In this document: positions 52,741 through 59,954 of the stretch, in pieces
How positions within the stretch are numbered: the stretch's first letter is position 1
How the letters are laid out: every line of letters begins with the position of its first letter
From: Lachnospiraceae bacterium UBA1759
Lineage (GTDB): Bacteria; Bacillota; Clostridia; Lachnospirales; Lachnospiraceae
Assembly (NCBI GenBank): GCA_002315555.1
Contig: DCHF01000051.1
Span: forward strand, 1 to 64,000
Direction: 5' to 3'
Length of the DNA: 64,000 bases
The notes under the pieces: model-generated
Databases searched by the model: none
What the model saw: the letters and a program-made list of their open reading frames with translations, nothing else
Told to the model about the DNA's origin: nothing
Program-made: the position numbers and the translations under genes

Positions 52741-53604
52741 TCAGATCTCGATCAATTCATATTCTCTGGAACCGTAGCCAAGCTCCGCAGCCTTCTCGAT
52801 GGTATGGACACCGTGGCGGGTCTCCACGCGCTCCAGGAAGTGCTTTTGGCCGGGATCATCGGTCGCTGCGTACACAAGGTCGAGGCAGGCCTGGTCGATG
52901 GCCACCGGGTCGAGTGAGACCAGAATGCCGATGTCCGCAATGCACGGATCCTCCGCAACGGCACAGCAATCACAGTCCACGGACATGTTCTTCATAACGT
53001 TGACAAAGACCATGTTGCCGTCAAAATACTTGACAACGGTTCCGGCTGCCTCCGCCATGCACTCCAGGAAAACATCCTGTGAGGCCTGCCAGATCGTCTT
53101 GATGTCACCGCCGCCGTGGATGACACCCTTGCCGTAACCGGACGCGCAGCCGATCGAAAGCTGCTTCAGCGCTCCGCCGTAACCGCCCATCGGATGACCC
53201 TTGAAGTGCGTCAGAACCAGCATGGAATCGTAGTTCGCCATATCCTTACCGACGTAGTTCGTTTTCATAATACCGTTTTCTACCGGGAGTTCGATGTCCG
53301 GACCCTCCGCGTCCATCAGATCGACATCGAAGTATTTGGTCCAACCGTGCTTTACGATCAGCTTCTTATGCTTTTCCGTAGTGTTTCTCGCACCGTCGTA
53401 TGCGGTATTGCACTCAACAACGGTACCGCCTACCTGCTCGATGATCGGCTTCCAGAACTCCGGTGTCAGGAAATTCTGGTTTCCGTCCTCCCCGGAATGT
53501 ACTTTCACGGCAACCCTTCCGGGCAGCTCTTTGCCGGCCAGCTTGTACATTTCGGCAACCTTTTCGGGAGTGATCTCTCTTGAAAAATAAACTCTTGCGC
53601 TCAT
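52741..53604 (-). CDS. DUF362 domain protein
   Basis: A 287-aa protein of the DUF362 family, often annotated as iron-sulfur-cluster-related. 'VAVKVHSGEDGNQNFLTPEFWKPII' is the N-terminal signature, 'THFKGHPMGGYGGALKQLSIGCASGYGK' the central one, and 'VNVMKNMSVDCDCCAVAEDPCIADIGILVSLDPVAIDQACLDLV' the C-terminal Cys-rich region, with four Cys that could ligate a metal cluster. The biochemical role is unknown. It is followed on its strand by the MATE gene and preceded, 15 bases upstream, by the exonuclease gene. Confidence 0.88.
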   Translation of the reverse strand: MSARVYFSREITPEKVAEMYKLAGKELPGRVAVKVHSGEDGNQNFLTPEFWKPIIEQVGGTVVECNTAYDGARNTTEKHKKLIVKHGWTKYFDVDLMDAEGPDIELPVENGIMKTNYVGKDMANYDSMLVLTHFKGHPMGGYGGALKQLSIGCASGYGKGVIHGGGDIKTIWQASQDVFLECMAEAAGTVVKYFDGNMVFVNVMKNMSVDCDCCAVAEDPCIADIGILVSLDPVAIDQACLDLVYAATDDPGQKHFLERVETRHGVHTIEKAAELGYGSREYELIEI

Positions 53605-53619
53605 ATATCCTCCAAAAAA

Positions 53620-54372
53620 TCAGTTCAGTGTCAGTTCTACCGGGCAATGGTCGGAGCCCATGACATCGCAGTGGATCTTTGCGTCCCGCAGGCGGTCCTT
53701 CAGGCTCTCCGACACCACAAAGTAGTCGATACGCCAACCGGTATTGTTCTCTCTTGCGTGGAACATGTAGGACCACCAGGAGTAGACGTTAGTCCGGTCC
53801 GGATAGAAGTGGCGGAAGGTGTCGATCATGCCGCTTTCCAGCGTCCGGGTGAAGCAGGCGCGCTCACGGTCGGTGAAGCCGGCATTATTGTGGTTGGTCT
53901 TAGGATTCTTTAAGTCGATCTCCTGATGCGCCACGTTCAGATCGCCGCAGTAGATGACCGGCTTGTTTTCTTCCAGCTTCTTGATGTACGAAAGGAAATC
54001 TGCCTCCCACTTTTCGCGGTAATCCAGCCGCTCCAGGCCACGCTGGGAATTCGGCACGTAGACGGTCACCAGGTAGTAGTCCGCAAACTCGGCGGTGATC
54101 ACGCGTCCTTCATGGTCGTGCTCGTCCACACCGATGCCGTACGTGACGCTCACCGGTTCCTGCTTTGTGAAGATCGCCGTGCCGGAATAGCCCTTCTTAT
54201 CGGCGTAGTTCCAGTACTGATGGTAGCCCGGAAGATCAAGATCGAGCTGACCTGCGGAAAGCTTGGTCTCCTGCAGACAGAAGGCGTCTGCGTCCATTGC
54301 ATTAAAAAAGTCCATGAAGCCTTTGCCGATGCACGCGCGCAGGCCGTTAACGTTCCAGGAAATAAATTTCAT
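53620..54372 (-). CDS. Exodeoxyribonuclease III (AP endonuclease)
   Basis: A 250-aa magnesium-dependent AP endonuclease and 3'-exonuclease for base-excision repair (ExoA/Xth type). Motifs in order: 'ISWNVNGLRA' (residues 4-13), 'CLQETKLS' with the metal-binding Glu, 'VYCGDLNVAHQEID' with the Asp-Asn pair, 'WRIDYFVVSESL', and the closing 'GSDHCPVELTL' with the Asp-His pair. Length matches Xth (about 250-270). The ATG at 54372 follows CCCGGAGGAACCG. The DUF362 gene starts 15 bases downstream, an unusual neighbour. Confidence 0.93.
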   Translation of the reverse strand: MKFISWNVNGLRACIGKGFMDFFNAMDADAFCLQETKLSAGQLDLDLPGYHQYWNYADKKGYSGTAIFTKQEPVSVTYGIGVDEHDHEGRVITAEFADYYLVTVYVPNSQRGLERLDYREKWEADFLSYIKKLEENKPVIYCGDLNVAHQEIDLKNPKTNHNNAGFTDRERACFTRTLESGMIDTFRHFYPDRTNVYSWWSYMFHARENNTGWRIDYFVVSESLKDRLRDAKIHCDVMGSDHCPVELTLN

Positions 54373-54481
54373 CGGTTCCTCCGGGATAAGTGTTCGTTGC
54401 GGACGATGCATAAAAGACAGCCCGCATCATTTTTATCATAACAGTTTTTTGTGCGTTTGCATACCGATATTTTAAGGGTGA

Positions 54482-54521
54482 TTGACACGAAATTGACACG
54501 GAGGGGGCCGGAGAGTATAGT
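54482..54521 (+). promoter_or_regulatory. Strong promoter of the CinA-type gene with tandem -35 boxes
   Basis: TTGACA at 54493-54498, 17-base spacer and TATAGT at 54516-54521 make a near-consensus promoter. A second perfect TTGACA lies at 54482-54487, 11 bases upstream, too far to pair with the same -10. Confidence 0.8.
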
Positions 54522-54552
54522 GAAGAAAAAGGACGGAAAAGACGGAGTGATA

Positions 54553-55053
54553 ATGAAGAGTTATATCGAACAGGAAATCCGCGCGCATTACCGCGCGCTG
54601 ACGGAAACACTCATCGAAAAGAAGAAGACGGTAACGACGATGGAGAGTCTGACGTCCGGCCAGATCGCGTCGCTCATCACGGATACGGAAGGGGCGTCGG
54701 CGGTGCTGAAGGGCGCCTGTGTCACGTATTCGAACGAGGCCAAGATCCGCGCGGGTGTGCCGGCGGAGACCATCGACCGGTATACGGTGTATTCCCGCGA
54801 GACCGCAGCCGCCATGGCCGATGCCTGCCGCACTGCGTACAGTGCAGACTTTGGCATCGGGGTGACCGGGACCACCGGGAATGTGGATCCGGCGAATGCG
54901 GAAGCGTCCATCCCCGGGCGTGTGTTCTTTGCGATCAGTACCGGGGAGGGCACGAAGAGTTATGAGGTCGATCTGGAGCCGCAGCCCACGCGTCTTGCGT
55001 ACAAGCTTGCGGTCGCAGAGGAAGTGTTTGAAGAGTTGATCCGGATGGTGTAA
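54553..55053 (+). CDS. CinA C-terminal type nicotinamide-nucleotide amidohydrolase
   Basis: A 166-aa stand-alone version of the CinA C-terminal domain (PncC type), which deamidates NMN to nicotinate mononucleotide. Signatures: 'TTMESLTSGQIASLITDTEGASAVLKGACVTYSNEAK', 'SRETAAAMADACRTAYSADFGIGVTGTTG' and 'PGRVFFAIST'. The N-terminal molybdopterin-binding half of full CinA is absent, as is normal for PncC. The ATG at 54553 follows GGAGTGATA; a longer in-frame version back to 54451 would include the promoter. NAD-related genes also occur at the window end. Confidence 0.88.
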   Translation: MKSYIEQEIRAHYRALTETLIEKKKTVTTMESLTSGQIASLITDTEGASAVLKGACVTYSNEAKIRAGVPAETIDRYTVYSRETAAAMADACRTAYSADFGIGVTGTTGNVDPANAEASIPGRVFFAISTGEGTKSYEVDLEPQPTRLAYKLAVAEEVFEELIRMV

Positions 55054-55084
55054 GGGCCGCCTCGCACGTCTCGGACAAGTATTC

Positions 55085-56053
55085 TTAATCCGTGACCACT
55101 GCCAGCGGACCGGGCATCGGAAGCTCGGTATCCAGTTTGGTGAGCACGGGACCGTCCACCTTGAAGATCGTGACGTTGTCGGAGGTCTCATTCGTGATGA
55201 AGAGAAGGTCATCGACCAAAAGAATGTCACGCGGGGAGACACCGCCGCAGGGCGTTTTGGAAACGACCGTAAGCTTTTCTCCGTCCCATTTCAGGCAGGT
55301 GATATCGTTCATGCCGCGGTTGGAAGCGTAGATCAGATCGCCGGAGACGCGGATTGCGGCAGCGGTGTTCTTTACGGTCAGCGGGGCATCGAACATGAAG
55401 GTGGAATTCTTGTAGGTAAGCTTACCGTCCGCGTAGTCAAAAACGCTGACGGAGCAGTCCAGCTCGTTGATGCAGAAAACAGTCCTGCCGTCCTCCGAAT
55501 AAGCCAGGTGGCGCGGACCGTAGCCGTCCGGAACCTTGGCGGAGGAGATCTCACGAAGGCTGTCGTCATAGGTGTAGATCGTATCCTGACCGAGGTCGAC
55601 GGAGAGCAGGTAATTGCCGTCCGGAGAGACGTTGATATAATGCGTGTGCGGCATATCCTGGCGAGGCTGGTTCGGGCCGTGGCCTTCGTGGGTGACGAGG
55701 GTACCATCGGACGCGAAGAGGCTGCCGGAGGAGTAGTTTGCCACAAAAGTCTTGCCGTGGAAACGGCACAGGTGGCAGCCTTCCTTGCCGAGAGTCATCT
55801 GAATGGGACCCGGCGTCGTAAGACGGCTGTCCTTAAGCGGGTAGGTGACCAGCGCGCTTTCGTGAAGGCCATCGATGGGGCTCCGAAGAATGATCTCCAT
55901 ATCCTCTGCGGTCAGGTCCATATACATCGGACGGTCCACATCGGTCTTTTCGATCAGCGTGAGCGTTTCACCCTCCAGGGTGTAGTGGTAGATGCCGCCG
56001 CCTTCTTCCGGTTTGGCGCATGCGGCAATGTATACATGATGAAATGAAGCCAT
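55085..56053 (-). CDS. Lactonase-family beta-propeller protein (6-phosphogluconolactonase-like)
   Basis: A 322-aa seven-bladed beta-propeller of the YbhE/Pgl-type lactonase family, which opens 6-phosphoglucono-lactone in the pentose phosphate pathway. Repeated blade motifs are visible ('HTHYINVSPDGNYLLSVDLGQDTIYTYD', 'PRHLAYSEDGRTVFCINELDCSVSVFDYADGKL', 'SPRDILLVDDLLFITNETSDNVTIFKVDG'). Family members include non-lactonase propellers, so the reaction is likely but not proven. The start is the ATG at 56053, preceded by CGGAGGTAAAAT. It is divergent from the MBL gene at 56242, and the two promoters lie close together. Confidence 0.85.
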   Translation of the reverse strand: MASFHHVYIAACAKPEEGGGIYHYTLEGETLTLIEKTDVDRPMYMDLTAEDMEIILRSPIDGLHESALVTYPLKDSRLTTPGPIQMTLGKEGCHLCRFHGKTFVANYSSGSLFASDGTLVTHEGHGPNQPRQDMPHTHYINVSPDGNYLLSVDLGQDTIYTYDDSLREISSAKVPDGYGPRHLAYSEDGRTVFCINELDCSVSVFDYADGKLTYKNSTFMFDAPLTVKNTAAAIRVSGDLIYASNRGMNDITCLKWDGEKLTVVSKTPCGGVSPRDILLVDDLLFITNETSDNVTIFKVDGPVLTKLDTELPMPGPLAVVTD

Positions 56054-56119
56054 ATTTTACCTCCGATGGGACACAGGCGGCGTAAAAGTTTTGCGCTCCG
56101 CAGTTCCCGATTTTTGTTC

Positions 56120-56128
56120 ATTATAGCA
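56120..56128 (-). promoter_or_regulatory. Extended -10 promoter of the lactonase gene
   Basis: TGC-TATAAT on the minus strand (56128-56120), about 60 bases before the start codon at 56053. Confidence 0.6.
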
Positions 56129-56148
56129 TCCCGGCTGAAAAATGTGCA

Positions 56149-56175
56149 TTGAAAAGCGAGCAAATAGTGTATAAT
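56149..56175 (+). promoter_or_regulatory. Promoter of the MBL gene
   Basis: -35 TTGAAA (56149-56154) and a perfect -10 TATAAT (56170-56175), spacer 15. It runs opposite to the lactonase promoter only 20-50 bases away. Confidence 0.55.
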
Positions 56176-56241
56176 AAAAGAAATAACGTAAGCAAATAAC
56201 GGACCGGAAAGCGGTCCCGGCAGGAAAAGGAGAATTGAATC

Positions 56242-57033
56242 ATGATTATGGAAGCGCATAAATATACCGTCACCAAGCTGACGAATGAGATCACCTGGAT
56301 CTTTGACGGTGAGAACTGCTCGATCTATGTGGATGAATCGGACGAGGCTGCTTTTGTCATCGACACCGGACTGGCGCCGGGAAGCATTCTCGATGTGATC
56401 CGCACCGTGACGGATAAGCCGCTCACGCTGGTGCTGACGCACGGCCACCTGGACCACACGATGAAGATCCGCGAGTTCGGCAAATTCTATATGTCCGAGC
56501 TGGACAATCATCTGATTCCGGAAATGGCAGGCGTGGACTTTTCCAAGGAAATCAACATCGTCCCGGGCGATGTTATTTCAATCCCGGGCCTGGACCTTAC
56601 GGTCGTGGACGCGCACGGTCATACGCCGGGCTCCGTCATTTTCGTTGACAAAAAGCACAAAGCGCTCTTCACCGGCGATGCCTTCGCGAATGGCCGCTGC
56701 GTCTGGATGCAGCTGGAGGGCTGCGACATTCTGTCCGAGTACCGCGCAACGATCCGCACAGCCATTGACACGATGAAAGCCATAGGCGTTGATAATTCCT
56801 GGTTATTCCTGGGCGGCCACCTGGACCAACGCTGGCAGTTCCGTCCGGAACCCATCGAAGACAATCCCTGCAGCTTTGATATGTGGGAAGATCTGATCGT
56901 CCTTTGCGACAAGCTGCTTTCCGGTGAGATCACCGGCGAGGTTGAAACGCAGGACATGAGCGCAGGTGACCAGGCGTATAACGCGCATTACGGAAGAGCG
57001 GAGATGCTGTATACGCTGAAGCAGGTGAAGTAA
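56242..57033 (+). CDS. MBL-fold metallohydrolase
   Basis: A 263-aa hydrolase with the motif 'LTHGHLDHTMK' (H-x-H-x-D-H) at about residues 68-78, the later 'VDAHGHTPGSV' and 'FTGDAFANG' ligands and a final 'LGGHLDQRW'. It resembles glyoxalase II-like and other small MBL hydrolases. The C-terminal segment is helical and extended ('WEDLIVLCDKLLSGEITG'). AAAAGGAGAATTGAATC precedes the ATG. It is unrelated in sequence to the MBL hydrolase at 12713 beyond the shared fold. Substrate unknown. Confidence 0.86.
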   Translation: MIMEAHKYTVTKLTNEITWIFDGENCSIYVDESDEAAFVIDTGLAPGSILDVIRTVTDKPLTLVLTHGHLDHTMKIREFGKFYMSELDNHLIPEMAGVDFSKEINIVPGDVISIPGLDLTVVDAHGHTPGSVIFVDKKHKALFTGDAFANGRCVWMQLEGCDILSEYRATIRTAIDTMKAIGVDNSWLFLGGHLDQRWQFRPEPIEDNPCSFDMWEDLIVLCDKLLSGEITGEVETQDMSAGDQAYNAHYGRAEMLYTLKQVK

Positions 57034-57086
57034 GGAACAGAGGCGGGACCTCGGGAACTCCATATTTTGTGTTCCTGTCGAAAAAG

Positions 57087-57115
57087 TTGACAAAATGTTG
57101 TTTATATGCTATAGT
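57087..57115 (+). promoter_or_regulatory. Very strong promoter of the 69-aa gene
   Basis: Perfect -35 TTGACA (57087-57092), 17-base spacer ending in TGC, -10 TATAGT (57110-57115). The best promoter seen in the window. Confidence 0.85.
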
Positions 57116-57186
57116 TCCAAATTGCGTGTAAAAAAACGCACAAATCCATGATTTGAAAATTATGAAAAAATCACAAAAGAGGTATT

Positions 57187-57396
57187 ATGGCAAAGATTTT
57201 AAAGTGGACCAATAAGTACAGCAACGAGCAGGGATATCTTCAGAGCGTTAAGAAGGCGGACGGACATTTCGTCAGCACCGCAGTCCGTGAGGAGGCAAAG
57301 ACCTTCGGAAGACAGTGCGACGTAACCAGAACCCTTAAGGTTCTTGAAGAGATCGGCGAGTGCGAAAACAACGTTTTCGAAGCTGAAGAGATCTGA
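57187..57396 (+). CDS. Small 69-aa soluble protein with strong promoter
   Basis: A soluble 69-aa protein starting MAKILKWTNKYSNEQGYLQS, with 'GHFVSTAVREEAKTFGRQCDVTRTLKVLEEIGECENNVFEAEE'. It has no recognised domain, no signal peptide and two Cys. The extremely good promoter, the GAGGTATT ribosome site and its own terminator show a monocistronic, probably highly expressed gene. No function can be assigned; it could be a small structural or stress protein. Confidence 0.7.
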   Translation: MAKILKWTNKYSNEQGYLQSVKKADGHFVSTAVREEAKTFGRQCDVTRTLKVLEEIGECENNVFEAEEI

Positions 57397-57404
57397 CTTA
57401 TGAG

Positions 57405-57439
57405 AGGCCGTCACGGATCGCGATCCGGACGGCCTTTTT
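57405..57439 (+). terminator. Intrinsic terminator after the 69-aa gene
   Basis: AGGCCGTC and GACGGCCT flank an inner stem CGGATC/GATCCG with one bulged A, followed by TTTTT, just past the stop. Confidence 0.9.
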
Positions 57440-57489
57440 GTTTGTGCGGGTCGTACTTTCAGCGTCATTTCAAATCTTTCGGAAACTAC

Positions 57490-57518
57490 TGGACTTATTA
57501 TTCATTTCTATTTAGAAT
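57490..57518 (+). promoter_or_regulatory. Possible promoter of the GPH symporter operon
   Basis: -35 TGGACT (57490-57495), spacer 17, -10 TAGAAT (57513-57518). Moderate match. Confidence 0.4.
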
Positions 57519-57606
57519 ATAGAAAAAGCGGTCTGCACTGCGAGACGGAAGGTCTCAACGGAGAAGCCGCATTATTCGTATCAGTTTTGTAAAGGATCAG
57601 GTGTAA

Positions 57607-59100
57607 ATGAACGATCAGAAGACCAAAAAGAGAAACCTGTGGTTCTATCCGCTGGGTACGGTTGGCCGCGATGCCATCTACCAGCTGTTTACGAACTATA
57701 TTTTTACGTACGTCCTGTTCACGCGTGAACTGACAGCTGCGCAGCTCGCGGCCATCACCGGAATCATGGTCGCGGCCCGTATTTTCGATGCGGTCAATGA
57801 CCCGATCATGGGCAATATCATCGAACGTACCCGCACCAAATGGGGCAAGTTCAAACCGTGGCTGCTCATCGGTATCATCAGCACCTCTTTTGTTGTGGCG
57901 TTTATTTTCAATACAAAGCTGCAGGGCTGGAGCTTCATCTGGGCCTTTGGTATCGTGTACTTCCTGTACAGCCTGACCTATACCATGCATGACATTTCCT
58001 ACTGGGGTATGGTGCCGTCGCTTTCCGAGGACGCGGACGCCCGCAATCAGTTTACCTCCCGCGCGACGCTGTTCGCCGGTATCGGCGGTACGCTGGCATC
58101 CATTCTGATCCCGGTACTTACAGCCGGCGCTTATGCCATCGGTGGTAACGCACAGACGGCTTATGGCCGCATCGCCCTGATCATCTGCATTCTGGCACCG
58201 TTGTTCATGTGCTTCCTGCTGTTCGGTGTCCGTGAGAACCGCAACTATTCCAATGAGCCGGTTCCGCCGGTCTCTTTTAAAAAGATCATTGACACTTTCA
58301 CGAAGAACGATCAGCTGATGTGGATCGCCATCATTTTCCTGATCCAGCAGCTCGGAAACGGCCTGATCCTGGGCGGCATCGGTTCCACCTATGTCTACTT
58401 TGAATTCGGCTACGAGGGCGGTCTGTACTCGATCTTTTCCACCATCGGTATGATGGCTACGGCGTTCCTGATGATCTTCTACCCGATGATCTCCAGAAAG
58501 ATCCACAGAAAACCGCTCATGACGATCATGACAGTCATCGCGGTCATCGGCTATGTACTGATGCTGCTGCCGGGCTTGATCCTGCCCACTGCGAGCATGG
58601 TAAAGTTCTGGTTCGTGACGATCGGTTACATGCTCTCTAATTTCGGTCAGTACTGTTTCTACCTGATCATGATGATCTCCATTTTCAATACCGTCGAGTA
58701 TAACGAGCTGACCCGCGGCACCCGCGATGAAGCCATTATCACATCGCTTCGTCCCTTTGTAACGAAGCTTGCATCCGCTCTGATCATTGCGCTGATCAAT
58801 CTGTCCTACATCGTTTTCAAGGTGCTGGATAAGACAAATCAGATCTCTGCGATCGAGCAGGAGGTCAACGCCGGTACCATCGCGGAAAGCGAGAAGGCAG
58901 CGGCGATCGCGAACGTCATCGCCGGCGTTCAGCACTCACAGACCGTGGGCCTTCTGGTCTTTATGACGGTCCTGCCGTGTGTACTGATGCTGGTTTCATA
59001 TTTCCTGTACAAGAAGAAATTCATTCTGGATGAAGAAAAGTACGAGGAGATCTGCAACGAACTGGAAGCCAAGAAACTTGGAGCAAACGAAGAGGCATAA
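57607..59100 (+). CDS. GPH family sugar:cation symporter (MFS)
   Basis: A 497-aa twelve-helix importer of the glycoside-pentoside-hexuronide group of the major facilitator superfamily. The N-terminal 'WFYPLGTVGRDAIYQLFTNYIFTYVLFTRELT' and 'DAVNDPIMGNIIERTRTKWGKFKPWLLIG' are the classic family pattern with the R-x-x-x-G-K-F-K-P-W-L loop. A long loop near residues 410-440 ('AIEQEVNAGTIAESEKAAAIANV') precedes the last helix, and the C-terminus is Lys/Glu-rich. Substrates of the group include melibiose, xylosides, glucuronides and related glycosides. AGGTGTAA precedes the ATG. A deacetylase and an alpha-glucosidase follow, so it may import their substrate. Confidence 0.92.
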   Translation: MNDQKTKKRNLWFYPLGTVGRDAIYQLFTNYIFTYVLFTRELTAAQLAAITGIMVAARIFDAVNDPIMGNIIERTRTKWGKFKPWLLIGIISTSFVVAFIFNTKLQGWSFIWAFGIVYFLYSLTYTMHDISYWGMVPSLSEDADARNQFTSRATLFAGIGGTLASILIPVLTAGAYAIGGNAQTAYGRIALIICILAPLFMCFLLFGVRENRNYSNEPVPPVSFKKIIDTFTKNDQLMWIAIIFLIQQLGNGLILGGIGSTYVYFEFGYEGGLYSIFSTIGMMATAFLMIFYPMISRKIHRKPLMTIMTVIAVIGYVLMLLPGLILPTASMVKFWFVTIGYMLSNFGQYCFYLIMMISIFNTVEYNELTRGTRDEAIITSLRPFVTKLASALIIALINLSYIVFKVLDKTNQISAIEQEVNAGTIAESEKAAAIANVIAGVQHSQTVGLLVFMTVLPCVLMLVSYFLYKKKFILDEEKYEEICNELEAKKLGANEEA

Positions 59101-59153
59101 TATTTCCGGGCTGTCGCGTCTCTGCGGCGGCCCGTTCTGTTTCAGGAGGGAAC

Positions 59154-59924
59154 ATGGGCTTAACGAAACTGGCGATCAGGATCGCCGTCCCGAATCCAAA
59201 GATCGAATCCTTTGAACGTTTTTTATTTATCGGACCGCATCCCGATGATCTGGAGATCGGCGCGGGAGCGACTGCAGCCAAACTCGCGGAGCAGGGGAAA
59301 AAGGTCTGTTTTCTGATCTGTATGGACGGCCGTTTCGGCGATGGCGCATCGAACGGCGTGAAAGGCGCAGACCTTGCGGCGCTTCGCAAGGAAGAGGCAA
59401 AAAGGTCCGCGGCGGTGCTCGGTGTGGACGATGTCCGCTTCCTGAACCTGTGTGACGGCTATGGCTATGAACAGAAGAAGCTGGTGTGCGAGATCGCAAA
59501 GGTCATCGGCGAATTTCAGCCGGACATCGTTTTCGGACCGGACCCGGAATCGCGCTCTGAGAGCCACGCGGACCATTTGAACGTGGGATGCGCGGTGCGT
59601 GAGCTTGCGTGCTTTGCGGCATATGCCGGCATTATGGATAAGAATTACGGAGCCAAGGCTGCTCCGGTCAAGGCTGTGGCCTATTATATGACCGCGCGCC
59701 CGAATGCATTCGTGAAGACCGGCAAACGGAAGGCAAAACAGTTTGAGGCACTTGAGTGTCATAAGAGCCAGTACCCGGAGGGCAGCAGCGAACTGGATGC
59801 GCTGAAGCTCTATCTCAACCTGCGTTCCGCGGAGTACGGTCTGAAGCATTTCTGCCGTGCTGCGGAGGGCTTTCGGATGTACAATGTGACGACGATGCAT
59901 TGTATTCCCGAGGCGGGAGAGTGA
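59154..59924 (+). CDS. PIG-L family deacetylase
   Basis: A 256-aa zinc-dependent N-deacetylase that removes acetyl groups from N-acetyl sugars. The metal motif P-H-P-D-D is at residues 28-32 ('FIGPHPDDLEIGAGAT'), with the second ligand in 'SESHADHLNVGCAVRE' (H-x-x-D-H). Length is typical. The first 24 residues are unusually long before the strand and contain 'MGLTKLAIRIAVPNPKIESF'. The ATG follows CAGGAGGGAAC. Located between the GPH symporter and the alpha-glucosidase, which suggests handling of an N-acetylated glycoside (inference). Confidence 0.92.
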   Translation: MGLTKLAIRIAVPNPKIESFERFLFIGPHPDDLEIGAGATAAKLAEQGKKVCFLICMDGRFGDGASNGVKGADLAALRKEEAKRSAAVLGVDDVRFLNLCDGYGYEQKKLVCEIAKVIGEFQPDIVFGPDPESRSESHADHLNVGCAVRELACFAAYAGIMDKNYGAKAAPVKAVAYYMTARPNAFVKTGKRKAKQFEALECHKSQYPEGSSELDALKLYLNLRSAEYGLKHFCRAAEGFRMYNVTTMHCIPEAGE

Positions 59925-59954
59925 TCTTTTGACCGGTTTTAGGTGGAGGAATCT

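Noticed and set aside
57508..58935. 475-codon minus-strand frame opposite the GPH symporter
   Set aside because: The plus-strand symporter has unmistakable family motifs; the opposite frame is Asp/His/Gln-rich and reads as an antisense artefact.
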